This document shows positions 1-10,087 of a DNA stretch of 64,000 bases, piece after piece. The translations under genes were made by a program, and so were the position numbers. Numbering within the stretch: the stretch's first letter is position 1; every line of letters begins with the position of its first letter. The stretch comes from Tistrella mobilis KA081020-065 (GTDB taxonomy: Bacteria > Pseudomonadota > Alphaproteobacteria > Tistrellales > Tistrellaceae), in the NCBI RefSeq assembly GCF_000264455.2, contig NC_017956.1, positions 310,001-374,000 of the forward strand. The letters are read 5' to 3'. The notes beneath the pieces are model-generated. The model was given only the letters and a program-made list of their open reading frames with translations, ran no database searches and had not been told where the DNA came from.

Positions 1-45
1 CAACCGCGGCCGGGGGAAGAGGGACGCCGCTCGTCACGTTTTCCG

Positions 46-70
46 AAAAAATTCGTCTTGCAATGACGAA
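46..70 (-). terminator. Intrinsic terminator of the glutamine synthetase-like gene
   Basis: Read on the minus strand, just after the stop codon at 74, there is a 6-bp stem (TTCGTC / GACGAA) with a 7-nt loop followed by six T. The stem is short but the position and T-run fit a Rho-independent terminator. Confidence 0.6.
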
Positions 71-73
71 CGA

Positions 74-1414
74 TCAGACGTTGAGCAGCAGGCACTCCCG
101 TTCCCACGAGGAGATCACGCTGGAATAGGCGTCGTATTCGGCCTCCTTGACGGCGATCAGCACCTTCACGAAGCGTTCGCCCAGAAGCTCGACCAGCGGA
201 TCGCAATCTGCCAGCTGCGACAGCGCATCGGGCAGGTGGCGGGGCAGGCCATGGGCACGGACATAGGCCGATCCGCGCAGCGGTTCGGTGGGCGTCAGCC
301 CCTCCATCATGCCCAGATAGCCGCAGGCCAGGCTGGCGGCGATGGCGAGATAGGGATTGGCATCAGCACCCGGCACCCGGTTTTCGATCCGCCGGGCATC
401 GGGCTCTGAATGCGGCACGCGCAGGCCGCAGGTCCGGTTCTCGTAGCCCCAGTCGACATTGATCGGCGCATCGGAATGGCGGATCAGCCGACGGTAGCTG
501 TTCACATTGGGCGCGATCAGCGGCATCACCGCCGGCAGGTATTTCTGCAGGCCGGCAATGAAGCCGTAGAGCAGTTCCGAACTGGCTCCGCCTTCACCGA
601 CGAACAGGTTCCGCCCGGTTTCGACATCGGTCAGCGACTGATGGATGTGCATGGCGCTGCCCGGCTCGCGCTGCATGGGCTTCGCCATGAAGGTCGCATA
701 GACCTTGTGCCGGATCGCCGCCTCGCGGACGGTGCGCTTGAACAGGAAGGTCTGGTCGGCCAGCTCCAGCGGGTTGCCGTGGTTGAAGTTGATCTCCATC
801 TGTGCGGCACCCGCCTCGTGGGTCAGGGTGTCGATGTCGATCTCCTGCGCTTCACAGAAGTCGTACATCTCTTCGAACAGGGGATCGAACTCGTTGACGG
901 CATCGATACCGAAGGCCTGGCGCCCGGTCTCGGGCCGGCCGCTGCGGCCGACCGGCGGCTCCAGCGGGTAGTCGGGGTCGTGGTTGATCTTGACCAGGAA
1001 GAATTCCAGCTCCGGCGCCACCACCGGGGCCCAGCCCTTGTCGGCGAAGCGCTGAAGCACCCGGCGCAGCACGTAGCGTGGGGCGATGTCGCAGGGGCGG
1101 CCGTCGAGATAATAGCAGTCGCACAGCACCTGGGCGGTGGCGTCGACATACCAGGGAACCTTGCGGATGGAGTTCTCGTCGGGCTTCATCCAGACATCGG
1201 GCATCGCCTCGTCGGTGATGTCCTCGTCGGGGTATTCCCCGGTGACCGTCTGGGTGAAGACCGGTTCCGGCAGCCGGAGCCCGTGGCTCGTCAGGCTGCG
1301 GACGAATTTGTCGGCGGGCAGGATCTTGCCGCGGGCCACCCCGCTCAGATCCGGCACCAGGCATTCGATTTCGGTGATCGCGTTGGCTTTGAGCCAGTCC
1401 GCAAGGCTGTCCAT
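74..1414 (-). CDS. Glutamine synthetase family protein (PuuA/GlnT-like)
   Basis: This is a 446-residue member of the glutamine synthetase superfamily, ATP-dependent ligases joining an amine to glutamate. The beta-grasp N-terminal domain covers about residues 1-105. The catalytic domain follows, with acidic metal ligands near E135/E137, the segment HEAGAAQMEIN (about 199-209), AKPMQREPGSAMHIHQ (about 244-259) and a late NRVPGADANPYLA motif. It has no adenylylation-site tyrosine segment of the GlnA type, which points to a gamma-glutamylpolyamine or other amine ligase rather than the main GlnA. No polyamine catabolic genes are adjacent, so the substrate is open. The start at 1414 is preferred because homology begins at MDSLADWL; an upstream ATG at 1504 would add an unrelated arginine-rich stretch. 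Confidence 0.88.
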   Translation of the reverse strand: MDSLADWLKANAITEIECLVPDLSGVARGKILPADKFVRSLTSHGLRLPEPVFTQTVTGEYPDEDITDEAMPDVWMKPDENSIRKVPWYVDATAQVLCDCYYLDGRPCDIAPRYVLRRVLQRFADKGWAPVVAPELEFFLVKINHDPDYPLEPPVGRSGRPETGRQAFGIDAVNEFDPLFEEMYDFCEAQEIDIDTLTHEAGAAQMEINFNHGNPLELADQTFLFKRTVREAAIRHKVYATFMAKPMQREPGSAMHIHQSLTDVETGRNLFVGEGGASSELLYGFIAGLQKYLPAVMPLIAPNVNSYRRLIRHSDAPINVDWGYENRTCGLRVPHSEPDARRIENRVPGADANPYLAIAASLACGYLGMMEGLTPTEPLRGSAYVRAHGLPRHLPDALSQLADCDPLVELLGERFVKVLIAVKEAEYDAYSSVISSWERECLLLNV

Positions 1415-1734
1415 GAACCACCCGAAGCTGAGAGAACCCCGCATCCGGTGCCATGCAACCGGCGCCGCCCGCCTCCCCACGAAGGCGCCGTCATCCGGCC
1501 GCATACCGTGCTCCCGCCGAAGGGCAGCCGGATCGGACCGGCCGTCGGGGAGGACGTGGATGCGAGGGGCCTGTCCGCCGGGTGCGGTGGGCGCGTAAGG
1601 GGGCCGGGCGGCCGGAAAAACCTGAAGAAGAACTGGACCGGGCGTCCGGACGGTGGGCCTGGCGGACCGACACGTTACCCGTCAAGGATAAGCCGGCCGC
1701 GATCGGGCTGGCAAGGGGCCCGCAAAGCCGGTGC
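1415..1734. other. Intergenic stretch with no recognised gene
   Basis: Between the glutamine synthetase-like start and the terminator of tRNA-Arg I see only arginine-rich low-quality open frames on both strands. It must contain the promoter of the minus-strand enzyme, but no convincing -35/-10 pair stands out. Confidence 0.5.
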
Positions 1735-1775
1735 CCCAAAAGAAACAGGGGACCAGCCTGCTCGGCTGGTCCCCT
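1735..1775 (-). terminator. Strong intrinsic terminator after tRNA-Arg
   Basis: A perfect 12-bp inverted repeat (AGGGGACCAGCC / GGCTGGTCCCCT) with a 5-nt loop lies immediately downstream of the tRNA on the minus strand and is followed by GTTTCTTTT. This is a textbook Rho-independent terminator. Confidence 0.9.
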
Positions 1776-1778
1776 GAA

Positions 1779-1855
1779 TGGCGCACCGGGGAAGATTCGA
1801 ACTCCCGACCCCCAGATTCGTAGTCTGATGCTCTATCCAACTGAGCTACCGGTGC
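1779..1855 (-). tRNA. tRNA-Arg (anticodon ACG)
   Basis: The 77-nt cloverleaf has a 7-bp acceptor stem (GCACCGG / CCGGTGC), discriminator G and an encoded CCA. The D-loop region is GCTCAGTTGGATAGAGC, the anticodon loop reads CTACGAA with anticodon ACG (complement of plus-strand 1819-1821), and the T-arm contains GTTCGAATC. ACG is normally edited to ICG to read CGU, CGC and CGA codons, which are abundant in this GC-rich genome. Confidence 0.97.
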
Positions 1856-1989
1856 GTATCCGTCCTCATCTTCGGTGGTGTTCGGAGCATCGTCCGGGCC
1901 ACCTCGTCGGGACGGGCGGAACTTAAGGCGGGGCGGCGGGGAATGCAAGCGAAATGTGGCGATTTCTTGAACCCCCCGCCATGCCGGCG

Positions 1990-3014
<1,025 letters not shown>

Positions 3015-3018
<4 letters not shown>

Positions 3019-4052
3019 GCGGCGAACTCCGGAATATGCTCACCCTTGGCCACCGGGTGGACGCAGGCGACGCCGTGATCGGGGGCAAGCGGCACCCAGG
3101 GGATGTCGCCGGCACAGGCGGCATCCGACCGCGGGCAGCGGCCGGCGAAGGCGCAGCCGGGCGGCAGGCGCCGCGGATCGGGCACCGTGCCGGGAATGGT
3201 CGCCAGCCGCGGCCGGGTATGGGCCGGACCGTCGCCATCGGCCGCATGTTCCAGCCCGTGGGCATGGGGAATGGCGGCGAACAGGCCGTGGGTATAGGGA
3301 TGGCCCATCTGCGCGAAGAGCGGCTCGGTCGGTGCGGCCTCGACGATCGCGCCCGCATACATCACTGCGGTCTTGTCGACCGTCTCGGCGATGACGCCCA
3401 GGTCATGGGTGATCAGCACCAGCCCCATGCGCATCTCTTCGACCAGCTCCACCACTAGATCCAGAATCTGGGCCTGGATGGTGACGTCGAGCGCGGTGGT
3501 CGGCTCGTCGGCGATCAGCAGCTTGGGCTCGCAGGCAAGGGCTGCCGCGATCATGACGCGCTGGCGCTGCCCGCCCGAAAGCTGGTGGGGGTAGAGGTCG
3601 AGCGGGAAGCGCTTCGCATTCAGCCCCACCCGTTCCAGCAGCCGCCGGGCGCGGCCGTCGGCTTCGGCCCGGCCGATGCCGAGATGCAGGCGCATGCCTT
3701 CCGAGACCTGCTGGCCGATGGTCTTGACCGGGTTGAGCGCGGTCATCGGCTCCTGGAAGATCATGGCCATGTTGCGGCCGCGGCGCTTGCAGAGCTCGGG
3801 CTCCGACAGCCGGGTCAGTTCCTCGCCGGCCAGCCGGATCGATCCTTCGACCATCGCCTTGTCGGGCAGCAGGCCCATGATGGCGAGCGCGGTCATGGAT
3901 TTGCCCGAGCCGCTTTCGCCCACCAGGCCCAGCATCTGGCCGGCGGCGACGTCGAAGCTGACGCCGCGCAGAATCGGCGCCGGGCCGTCGGGCGTGGGCA
4001 GCGTCACCCGGAGATCTGCGATCGAGAGCAGAGGCTCGTCGGTTGCGGTCAT
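3015..4052 (-). CDS. Dpp/Opp-type peptide ABC transporter, ATP-binding protein (DppD/OppD-like)
   Basis: This 345-residue protein is the first ATPase subunit of the peptide importer. Visible motifs are Walker A (GESGSGKSM), Q-loop ([12 protein letters not shown]), signature LSGGQRQR, Walker B with DEPTTALD and an H-loop (THDLGV). The C-terminal oligopeptide-type extension contains [14 protein letters not shown], whose cysteines are conserved in DppD/OppD and can bind an iron-sulfur cluster in some relatives. It sits between the second permease gene and the DppF-like gene, in the standard A-B-C-D-F order. Confidence 0.9.
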
Positions 4053-4123
4053 GGGGCTGGCGGTCCTTCAGGCACGGGCGGGGTTGGACGGATGGGCGGG
4101 GGTGGCGAACCGGAAGCCTGGCA

Positions 4124-5002
4124 TCAGCGGGCCCGCCGGAGCTTGGGGTCGAGCACGTCGCGCAGACCATCGCCCAGCAGGTTCAGGCCAAGCACGGTGA
4201 AGACGATGGCGAGACCCGGGATGATCGCCAGCTGCGGCGCCATGTAGATGAAGGTCTGCGCCTCGTTCAGCATCCGGCCCCAGCTGGGGGTGGGCGGCTG
4301 GGTGCCGAGGCCCAGATAGCTGAGGCCGGCTTCCGCCAGGATCGCGAGGGCGAACTGGATGGTCGCCTGCACGATGATGATCGACAGGATGTTGGGCAGC
4401 ACATGGTGCAGCGTGATCCGCACCGGCCCCTTGCCGGCGAGCCGCGCGGCCATGACGTATTCGCGCGACCAGACGGCGAGGGCGGCACCACGGGTGATGC
4501 GGGCGAAGACCGGCACGTTGAAGATGCCGATCGCCAGGATCGAGTTCACCGCGCCGGGGCCGAGCAGGGCGGTGATCATCACCGCGGAAAGCAGGGCCGG
4601 GAAGGCGAAGGCGAAGTCGCTGAAGCGCATCACCAGCTCTTCGATCCAGCCGCGCCGGGCGGCGGCGAGGCAGCCGAGCGCGGTGCCGATGGTCAGGCCG
4701 ATGCCGACCGCCACCACGCCGACCAGGATCGAGTTCTGCGCCCCGGTCATGATCATCGACAGGATGTCGCGGCCGAACTGGTCGGTGCCGAAGAGATTGG
4801 CCGCCGACGGCGCCTGCAGACGGGCGCGGACATTCATCTTGGTCGGATCGAGCGGCGTCCAGAACAGCGAGGTCGCCGCGATGCCGAGGAAGAGCAGGGT
4901 GATCACGCCGCCCACGACGAAGTTCCGGCTGGCCAGCGCCCGGCGGAAGATCTCGGCTGAGGCCGAGGGGCGGCGGATGGTGACGGTGGTGGTCTGGCTC
5001 AT
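4124..5002 (-). CDS. Dpp/Opp-type peptide ABC transporter, permease (DppC/OppC-like)
   Basis: This 292-residue inner-membrane subunit starts with a short cytoplasmic N-terminus and a first transmembrane helix (about residues 25-45), followed by the extracytoplasmic OppC-type segment ending LFGTDQFGRDILS. Five further helices follow, with the ATPase-coupling loop EYVMAARLAGKGP. The ATG at 5002 has a clear GGAGGATCC ribosome-binding site; a frame extension to 5065 would overlap the DppB-like gene and is not needed. It pairs with the neighbouring DppB-like permease. Confidence 0.9.
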   Translation of the reverse strand: MSQTTTVTIRRPSASAEIFRRALASRNFVVGGVITLLFLGIAATSLFWTPLDPTKMNVRARLQAPSAANLFGTDQFGRDILSMIMTGAQNSILVGVVAVGIGLTIGTALGCLAAARRGWIEELVMRFSDFAFAFPALLSAVMITALLGPGAVNSILAIGIFNVPVFARITRGAALAVWSREYVMAARLAGKGPVRITLHHVLPNILSIIIVQATIQFALAILAEAGLSYLGLGTQPPTPSWGRMLNEAQTFIYMAPQLAIIPGLAIVFTVLGLNLLGDGLRDVLDPKLRRAR

Positions 5003-5018
5003 GGGATCCTCCACCGGC

Positions 5019-5975
5019 TCAGAGCATGTCGCCGCCGCGCCGGAGACGCGGGTCGAGGGCGGCATAGGACAGGTCGACCAGGAAGTTCACGAACACCACC
5101 ACGGCGGCAATGACCACCACCAGGCTCTTGACCGTGATCAGGTCGCGCTGGGCGATCGCCTGAAAGATCAGCCGGCCGACGCCCGGCAGGGCGAAGACGT
5201 TCTCGATGATGATCGTGCCAGCGAGCAGCGACGAAATCTGCAGGCCGAGAATGGTGACCACGGGGATGAGCGCATTGGGCACGGCATGGCGCCAGAGCGC
5301 CGCGCGCCGGTCCAGCCCCTTGGCGCGGGCGGTGCGCACATAATCCTCGCGCAGCACTTCCAGCACCGACGACCGGGTGATGCGCGCAAGGATGGCTGCC
5401 TGGGGCAGGGCGAGGGCGATGGCGGGCAGCAGCAGCGCGACCAGCGCCGGACCGATACCGGCATCCCAGCCGGGGAACCCGCCGGCGGGCGTCCAGCCCA
5501 GATTGACCGCGAACAGGATGATCAGCAGCAGGGCGAACCAGAAGTTCGGCACGGCCACGCCGATCTGCGAGAAGCCCATCACGCCCACATCGCCCAGCTT
5601 ATTGTGGTTGCGGGCGGCAAACACGCCGAGCGGGATGGCGATCAGGGTGGAGAGCGTGATCGCGAACAGGGCGAGCGGCACGGTGATCGCGACGCGATCG
5701 GCCAGCAGCTCGGTCACCGGCACGCTATAGGTATAGGAGCGGCCGAAATCGCCCACGATCATGCCGCCCAGCCAGCCGAAGAAGCGGTCGGTGAGCGGCT
5801 GGTCCAGCCCGAGCTGTGCGCGCAGCGCCGCCACCGTGTCGGGCTCGGCATTCAGGCCGAGCATGACCGAGGCCGGATCGCCCGGCAGGATTTCGAGCAC
5901 GACGAACACGACCGTTGCCGCGACCAGCAGGGTCAGCATCAGTGTGATCAGCCGTCGGAACAGGAACAGGGCCAT
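5019..5975 (-). CDS. Dpp/Opp-type peptide ABC transporter, permease (DppB/OppB-like)
   Basis: This 318-residue permease has the OppB/DppB N-terminus: one helix, then the periplasmic segment with ILPGDPA and LGLDQPLTDRFFGWL. About five more membrane helices follow, and the coupling loop is EDYVRTARAKGLD. It is encoded 16 bp upstream of the DppC-like gene. A strong stem-loop separates it from the binding-protein gene, so it is probably expressed at a lower level than that protein. Confidence 0.9.
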   Translation of the reverse strand: MALFLFRRLITLMLTLLVAATVVFVVLEILPGDPASVMLGLNAEPDTVAALRAQLGLDQPLTDRFFGWLGGMIVGDFGRSYTYSVPVTELLADRVAITVPLALFAITLSTLIAIPLGVFAARNHNKLGDVGVMGFSQIGVAVPNFWFALLLIILFAVNLGWTPAGGFPGWDAGIGPALVALLLPAIALALPQAAILARITRSSVLEVLREDYVRTARAKGLDRRAALWRHAVPNALIPVVTILGLQISSLLAGTIIIENVFALPGVGRLIFQAIAQRDLITVKSLVVVIAAVVVFVNFLVDLSYAALDPRLRRGGDML

Positions 5976-6046
5976 GGAGCCGGCGCGTCCTCGGGTGGAA
6001 GTGTCGGTCTGGAAGTGATGGTGCCGTCGGGCAGGCGGTGCTGGCC

Positions 6047-6078
6047 GCCCTGCGGCCGGATCAGTCCGGCCGCAGGGC
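6047..6078 (-). terminator. Intra-operon stem-loop after the binding-protein gene
   Basis: A perfect 14-bp inverted repeat (GCCCTGCGGCCGGA / TCCGGCCGCAGGGC) with a 4-nt loop lies 9 bp after the stop codon of the solute-binding protein gene. There is no T-run, so it is more likely a 3'-end-stabilising or partial-termination structure, as often found after periplasmic binding-protein genes, than a full terminator. Confidence 0.65.
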
Positions 6079-6087
6079 GAAGACCGG

Positions 6088-7578
6088 TCACTCGGTCCAG
6101 TGCACCTTGGTCAGGTCGTTGACCTGGAAGGGACGGTTGGTCCACAGGCCTTCGACCTTGGCGTTCCACACGCCGTACTGCGGCAGCTCGAACAGGAAGG
6201 CGTTGACCGCATCCTCTGCCAGCATCCGCTGCGCATCGCCATAGAGTTTGATGCGCTCATCCTGGTCGGTGGTCGTGTCGAGCTTTGCCATCAGCTCGTT
6301 GAACGCGGGATTCTTGTAGTTGAAGTAGTAGTTGTCGCGGGCATAGATCCCGATGTCCATCGGCTCGGTGTGGGAGACGATCGTCATCCCGTAAGCCTTG
6401 TTCTTGAACACCTGGTCCAGCCACTGCGCCCATTCCAGCGGTACGATTTCGGCCTTGATGCCGACCTCGGCCAGCATGGCCGCAATGATCTCGCCGCCGC
6501 GGCGGGCATAGCCCGGGGGCGGCAGCATCAGCGCGGTCTTGAAGCCGTCCGGATAGCCGGCTTCGGTGAGCAGCGCCTTGGCCTTCGCCGGATCGTAAGG
6601 GTAGCGGTCGGTCAGGTCGACATAGCCCGGCGCGCTCGGCGAGAAGTGGCTGCCGATCGGCGTGCCATAGCCGAACTGGCCGTCGATCACGGCCTGGCGG
6701 TCGATGGCATGAGACACCGCGCGACGCACGCGGATGTCGTTGAACGGCTTGACGCCGTTGTTCATCGCCAGGATGGTCTCGCCTTCGGTGGTGCCGATCG
6801 CGACCTTGAAGCGCGGGTCGGCCTCCAGCTGGGGCAGGTTCTCGGGCGCCGGGAAGTTCGAGAAGGCATCGAGGTCGCCCGCCAGGATCGCCTGCAGCGC
6901 GGCGGCCGGATCGGCGATGAACTTGATGGTGGCTTCCTTCAGCGCGACCTTGTCGCCCCAGTAATCGTCATTGCGGACCAGTTCGACCCGGTCGCCCTTG
7001 ACCCACTGCTTGAACTTGAACGGGCCGGTGCCGACCGGCCGGGTCTTCTCGGCTTCGCCGGCACTCTCGGGTGCCACGATCGCGGCGTCGCCCCAGGTCA
7101 GGTTGAACAGCATCTGACCGGCCGGCTTCGACAGCTTGAGCACGACCGTCGAGGCATCCGGCGTCTCGATCGCGGTGATCGGCGCGAACAGGCTCTTCTG
7201 CGCGTTGACGCTGTTCGGCGCCATCGCCCGCTCGAAGCTGAACTTCACGTCGGCCGAATCGAAGCTCGTGCCGTCGTGGAATTTGACGCCCTGGCGCAGC
7301 TTGAAGGTATAGGTCAGGCCGTCATCCGAGATGGTCCAGCTTTCGGCCAGCAGCGGCTGGATGTGGCCGCCCTCGTCCAGACGGACCAGACCCTCGAAGA
7401 CGTTGATGAAGACGACCTCGTCGATCGCCGCCGCGGCACCCGCGGTCGGATCGAGATGCGGCGGTTCCAGCACCGCACCGATCGAGAAGGTGTCTTTCGC
7501 GGCGAAGGCCGCGGCCGGCCCGAAGGCGACCGCCGTGCCAAGAAGCGCCGCGGCGAGCCACGGCTTGATGGTGCCCAT
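6088..7578 (-). CDS. Peptide ABC transporter substrate-binding protein (DppA/OppA family, SBP_bac_5)
   Basis: This 496-residue periplasmic receptor begins with a Sec signal peptide: a lysine, a hydrophobic stretch AAALLGTAVAFG and a likely cleavage after AFA around residue 26. The SBP_bac_5 fold is recognisable from the early VLEPPHLDPTAG, GLTYTFKLRQGVKFHDG, RRAVSHAIDRQAV and YPYDPAKAKALL segments. It would deliver peptides, or another oligopeptide-like ligand, to the adjacent permeases. It begins 6 bp after the peptidase gene, so the two are co-transcribed. The start has GGGAGG upstream. Confidence 0.9.
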   Translation of the reverse strand: MGTIKPWLAAALLGTAVAFGPAAAFAAKDTFSIGAVLEPPHLDPTAGAAAAIDEVVFINVFEGLVRLDEGGHIQPLLAESWTISDDGLTYTFKLRQGVKFHDGTSFDSADVKFSFERAMAPNSVNAQKSLFAPITAIETPDASTVVLKLSKPAGQMLFNLTWGDAAIVAPESAGEAEKTRPVGTGPFKFKQWVKGDRVELVRNDDYWGDKVALKEATIKFIADPAAALQAILAGDLDAFSNFPAPENLPQLEADPRFKVAIGTTEGETILAMNNGVKPFNDIRVRRAVSHAIDRQAVIDGQFGYGTPIGSHFSPSAPGYVDLTDRYPYDPAKAKALLTEAGYPDGFKTALMLPPPGYARRGGEIIAAMLAEVGIKAEIVPLEWAQWLDQVFKNKAYGMTIVSHTEPMDIGIYARDNYYFNYKNPAFNELMAKLDTTTDQDERIKLYGDAQRMLAEDAVNAFLFELPQYGVWNAKVEGLWTNRPFQVNDLTKVHWTE

Positions 7579-7584
7579 GTTTTT

Positions 7585-8724
7585 TCAGCCTCCCTGCGCG
7601 GCCCGATTGAGCCGATGCCCGTGAACGGACCGATAGCCGGGATAGCGTCCCAGCGTCTCGGCCGCATAGACGCCGCGGGTCAGGGCACGGGCGACGCAGT
7701 CGGCCGCGTGCATGCCGAGCCGCGCGACGTCCACCACCGGATTTGCAAGCGGTCGCTTGCCGGTGGCGAGGACGAAGATCGTATCACCGTCGAACGGCGT
7801 GTGCATCGGGCGCACCGCGCGGGCATAGCCATCCTGGGCCATGATCGCGATGCGCTCCGCCTCTCCGCGGGTCAGATCCGCATCGATGGCGACGATGCCG
7901 ATTGTGGTGTTACCGCCGGCGGTGGCTGCGACGGGGTCGCCGCCGTCCAGATCCGCCGGCATCTTCGTCACCCCGGCCGCCCTCTCCCCGGCAGCCGTGG
8001 TGTCCAGCACCTCTCCCGGCACGCCTGGGCGCCCTGGGGTGAAGGTGAAGTCGTGGGTGGAGGGCTTGGCCAGCTGATGCAGCGGCTGCCCGCCGAATTC
8101 GTCGTCGATCTCATGGGGCCAGGCCCAGAAGCAGGGCGTGCCCGGGATGACGGGGGTGCCGAACGCATTGCAGGCGACCAGCGCCCCCACCGTGTGGCCT
8201 TCGGCCGTCACGATCGATGCGGTACCGAGGCCACCCTTGTAGGCGCCCGCCTTGGCGCCGTAACCGGCACCGGCATTACCCTCGGCGACGGTCGTGCCAA
8301 GCGCATCCATCGCCTGGCCGGCCAGCGCCCGATAGGGCGGCTCCGCACCCCAGTTCTTGTCGCCGCCATTGACCAGGTCGAACAGGATGGCCGACGGCAC
8401 GATCGGGATGATCGCATCGCCGATCTTCACGCCCCGCCCCTCGGCCGCCAGCCGCGACATCACCGCCGAGGCGGCATCCAGCCCGTAGGCCGACCCACCC
8501 GAGAGGACGACCGCATGCACCTTCTGCACCATCGATGCCGAATTGAGGGCATCGGTTTCGCGGGTGCCGGGGCCGCCGCCGCGCACATCCACTGCCGCCA
8601 GCATCGGCTCGTCCGGCACGATCACGGTGACGCCGCTCCACAGCCGGTCGTCATGCGCCTGTCCGACCTTGATGCCGGGGACGTCGGTGATCGCGTTCAG
8701 CGGACCGGGGCGGAACTGGGTCAT
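7585..8724 (-). CDS. P1 family peptidase (DmpA-like aminopeptidase)
   Basis: This 379-residue enzyme belongs to the DmpA/BapA peptidase family, N-terminal-nucleophile-like hydrolases that self-cleave into two chains. The family N-terminus ITDVPGIKVGQA is at about residues 12-23, the glycine-rich VRGGGPGTRETD at about 48-59 and LSGGSAYGLDAA at about 74-85. The predicted self-cleavage site is GGNTTIGIVA, with Thr273 as nucleophile. Characterised relatives release D-amino acids or beta-amino acids from peptides. Being first in the peptide-importer operon suggests it hydrolyses the imported peptides in the cytoplasm; no signal peptide is visible. The start at 8724 is chosen because homology begins there. 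Confidence 0.88.
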   Translation of the reverse strand: MTQFRPGPLNAITDVPGIKVGQAHDDRLWSGVTVIVPDEPMLAAVDVRGGGPGTRETDALNSASMVQKVHAVVLSGGSAYGLDAASAVMSRLAAEGRGVKIGDAIIPIVPSAILFDLVNGGDKNWGAEPPYRALAGQAMDALGTTVAEGNAGAGYGAKAGAYKGGLGTASIVTAEGHTVGALVACNAFGTPVIPGTPCFWAWPHEIDDEFGGQPLHQLAKPSTHDFTFTPGRPGVPGEVLDTTAAGERAAGVTKMPADLDGGDPVAATAGGNTTIGIVAIDADLTRGEAERIAIMAQDGYARAVRPMHTPFDGDTIFVLATGKRPLANPVVDVARLGMHAADCVARALTRGVYAAETLGRYPGYRSVHGHRLNRAAQGG

Positions 8725-8857
8725 GTTTCGGGAAGCGCTCCTGAAAATCGAGAGGGCGGAACGGTTTCGGGACCGGCGGCGATGGCAAGTCCCGACATGT
8801 GAAGCCCGCCTGTCGGCAGGCTTCGTCCGATTGTTTCCCCCCTTCATCAAGTCGGGA

Positions 8858-8886
8858 AGCCTAGCGATACATTTTTTCCCGGTCAA
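8858..8886 (-). promoter_or_regulatory. Candidate sigma-70 promoter of the peptidase/peptide-importer operon
   Basis: On the minus strand TTGACC (8881-8886) is followed after 17 bp by TAGGCT (8858-8863). This lies in a locally AT-richer stretch about 130 bp upstream of the peptidase start. The leader then contains a 9-bp hairpin (8802-8823, loop GACA). The -10 is weak, so this is a candidate only. Confidence 0.45.
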
Positions 8887-8962
8887 CTCTTTGGAAAGAT
8901 TTGATCTTGTTTCTTCTCGTGGATGTTTCGTTTCTGATATTGTCTTGAGGATTTCTGGTGGC

Positions 8963-9943
8963 CTATCGTGCCGCGACATCATCGCCAGAGGCGCGGAACG
9001 TATCGGTGAGCAGCAGGTGCAGGGCACTGTGATCAAGCTCGCCGCGGCCCTGTTCGACCAGCCGGGCGAAGGCATCGCGAACCAGGGTCGAGGCCGGCAT
9101 GGTCAGGCCATTGGCATCCCCCAGCCGGGTGGCCTGCACCATGTCCTTCAGATGGATGCGGCACTTGCCGCCCGGGACCAGATTGCCCGCGACCATGCGT
9201 TCGCCGTGCTGACGCAGAATGGTGCCGTCGGCGAAGCCGCCGATCATCGCCTCGCGCACCCGGGCCGGATCGACGCCGGCTGCCTCGGCCAGTGCCAGGG
9301 CTTCGGCCACCGCCTGGATCACCACGCCGACCACCACCTGGTTCGCGGCCTTGGCGACCTGGCCTGCGCCAGGGCCGCCGATGCGGGTGATCCGGCTGCC
9401 CAGCACCTGCAGTACCGGCAGGGCCGCCTCGAAGGCCGCATCTTCCCCGCCGGCCATGATCGAGAGCGTCGCCGCTTCGGCGCCGCGGGTGCCGCCGGAA
9501 ACCGGGGCATCGATCAGGCTGGCGCCGCAACCTTCGGCCAGGCGGCGGCCGATATCGGGCGTCGCCAGCGGGTCGGTGGTGCCCATGTCGATCACCACCC
9601 GCGGTGCGGGATGGGCCGCCGTGATGCCGTCGGCGCCGAACAGCACGGCTTCGACCGCCGCGGTGTCGGTGACGCAGATAATGGCGATGTCGGCGCCGGC
9701 GGCCGCCTCGGCCGGGCTTGCGGCGGCACGGGCACCGGTTGCTGCCGAGACCTCATCCGCCGCGGCCGGGCTGCGGTTCCAGACACTGAGATCGGCGCCT
9801 GCTCGCGCCAGATTGATCGCCATCGGCCGCCCCATCAGTCCGAGACCGAGCATGGCGATCCGCCGGCCATCCAGTCGCGGGTGATCGGCGGTCCCGTCTC
9901 CTGACGGGGAGGGCGGGGCAAAGCGGTCGGGGGCGCTGGTCAT
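8963..9943 (-). CDS. NAD(P)-dependent oxidoreductase, 3-hydroxyisobutyrate dehydrogenase family
   Basis: This 326-residue protein is a beta-hydroxyacid dehydrogenase. It has the Rossmann motif MLGLGLMGRPMAINLARAG near residues 30-48, the substrate-binding signature DAPVSGGTRGAEAATLSIMAGG in the middle and the catalytic-lysine segment GPGAGQVAKAANQ. The family includes 3-hydroxyisobutyrate, tartronate-semialdehyde and glyoxylate/succinate-semialdehyde reductases; the substrate cannot be told from sequence here. A 25-residue N-terminal extension precedes the Rossmann fold if the ATG at 9943 is used. It is transcribed toward the peptide operon but separated from it by 238 bp, so it is probably a separate unit. 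Confidence 0.85.
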   Translation of the reverse strand: MTSAPDRFAPPSPSGDGTADHPRLDGRRIAMLGLGLMGRPMAINLARAGADLSVWNRSPAAADEVSAATGARAAASPAEAAAGADIAIICVTDTAAVEAVLFGADGITAAHPAPRVVIDMGTTDPLATPDIGRRLAEGCGASLIDAPVSGGTRGAEAATLSIMAGGEDAAFEAALPVLQVLGSRITRIGGPGAGQVAKAANQVVVGVVIQAVAEALALAEAAGVDPARVREAMIGGFADGTILRQHGERMVAGNLVPGGKCRIHLKDMVQATRLGDANGLTMPASTLVRDAFARLVEQGRGELDHSALHLLLTDTFRASGDDVAAR

Positions 9944-10087
9944 CGGCTGGCTCCGGCAGGGAGGGGGGCGTGACATGTCGCGGGGCGACGGATCACCGCA
10001 TGATGGTATAAGCTCGGCCCCGGGCTCAACGACGGCTTCATCCGCTGGCCCGGATGGCGGCCGTCCCTGACAGAAACCGAGGATGCG

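Noticed and set aside
410-1777. 455-residue open frame antisense to the glutamine synthetase-like gene
   Set aside because: It is the complement of a strongly conserved enzyme and has no recognisable domain; the part beyond the enzyme is arginine/proline-rich.
6100-8802. 900-residue open frame antisense to the peptide-binding protein and peptidase genes
   Set aside because: Arginine/aspartate/glycine-rich, no domain, and covered by two well-supported genes on the other strand.
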